A stretch of DNA of 63,945 nt, taken from an uncultured Rhodospirillales bacterium (lineage in GTDB: Bacteria > Pseudomonadota > Alphaproteobacteria > Azospirillales > Azospirillaceae). Shown in pieces: positions 63,901-63,945 of this stretch; positions within the stretch are counted from its first letter, which is position 1, and the number at the start of each line of letters is the position of its first letter. Under the pieces are notes generated by a model. The model did no database searches, was not told the origin of the DNA, and was given only the letters and a program-made list of their open reading frames with translations. The translations under genes and the position numbers were made by a program. Where the stretch lies: assembly GCA_903856295.1 (NCBI GenBank), contig CAIOBP010000160.1, positions 1-63,945 on the forward strand. The letters run 5' to 3'.

Positions 63901-63945
63901 ATGCCCGAGCTTTTCGTCGAACTTTTCTCCGAAGACATTCCCGCC
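63901..63945 (+). CDS. glyS: Glycyl-tRNA synthetase beta subunit, 5' end only
   Basis: Only the first 15 codons are inside the window: MPELFVELFSEDIPA, the conserved opening of GlyS, which binds tRNA in the alpha2beta2 enzyme. AGGACAG precedes the ATG. The gene runs off the right edge. Confidence 0.9.
   Translation, partial: MPELFVELFSEDIPA

Overview
The window is GC-rich (roughly two thirds G+C by eye) chromosomal DNA of an alphaproteobacterium, most likely of the Rhodospirillales (Magnetospirillum/Phaeospirillum-like). This placement is inference. It rests on the gene order mraZ to lpxC, a CtrA-type TTAA-N7-TTAAC site, an NDUFA12-type complex I protein next to mlaD, DUF2948 and a coupled small protein around murA, phasins, an Anbu peptidase, bacteriohemerythrin and Cache/chemoreceptor genes. 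No plasmid, phage or CRISPR is visible and no tRNA was recognised.

Positions 81-20425 hold a complete division and cell wall (dcw) cluster, all on the minus strand: mraZ, rsmH, ftsL, ftsI, murE, murF, mraY, murD, ftsW, murG, murC, murB, ddl, ftsQ, ftsA, ftsZ, lpxC. Many junctions are 4-nt ATGA overlaps, implying translational coupling. Upstream of mraZ are four 10-bp-spaced TGGG-type repeats lying over a likely promoter (MraZ operator), and a CtrA box sits between ftsZ and lpxC. rnpB (RNase P RNA) follows at 21076-21486.

From 21.5 to 46.8 kb the genes are mixed: a REC-GGDEF protein, prpE, a STAS-like protein, a cysE-iscR-cysteine desulfurase operon, an Rpn-family nuclease, an aminotransferase with mobA, two phasins, an orphan Anbu peptidase, a D,D-carboxypeptidase with a SPOR domain, mlaD and NDUFA12, bacteriohemerythrin, a Fur-family regulator, prfB with an intact programmed +1 frameshift, a YgiQ-type radical SAM enzyme, and a metallo-beta-lactamase/diguanylate cyclase pair. 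Two palindromic, MITE-like elements lie here: a 157-bp near-perfect palindrome at 37426-37582 and a 278-bp element with perfect 26-bp terminal inverted repeats at 42761-43038.

From 46.8 to 53.7 kb is the most unusual region. A duplicated minus-strand cassette encodes secreted curlin-like repeat proteins (112 aa, two near-identical copies). Each is followed by a conserved 22-residue micro-ORF and a strong terminator. Both copies share an upstream element, and a NarL-type response regulator and a large hybrid histidine kinase lie next to the cassette. I propose this as a small, apparently undescribed secreted-amyloid/micropeptide system.

The right end (53.7-63.9 kb) carries a ZIP-like permease, xerD, a lipoprotein, DUF2948, murA with two small coupled genes, a secreted Cache protein followed by a chemoreceptor, a small zinc-ribbon-like membrane protein, a serine hydrolase, and glyQ, a small coiled-coil gene and the first codons of glyS.
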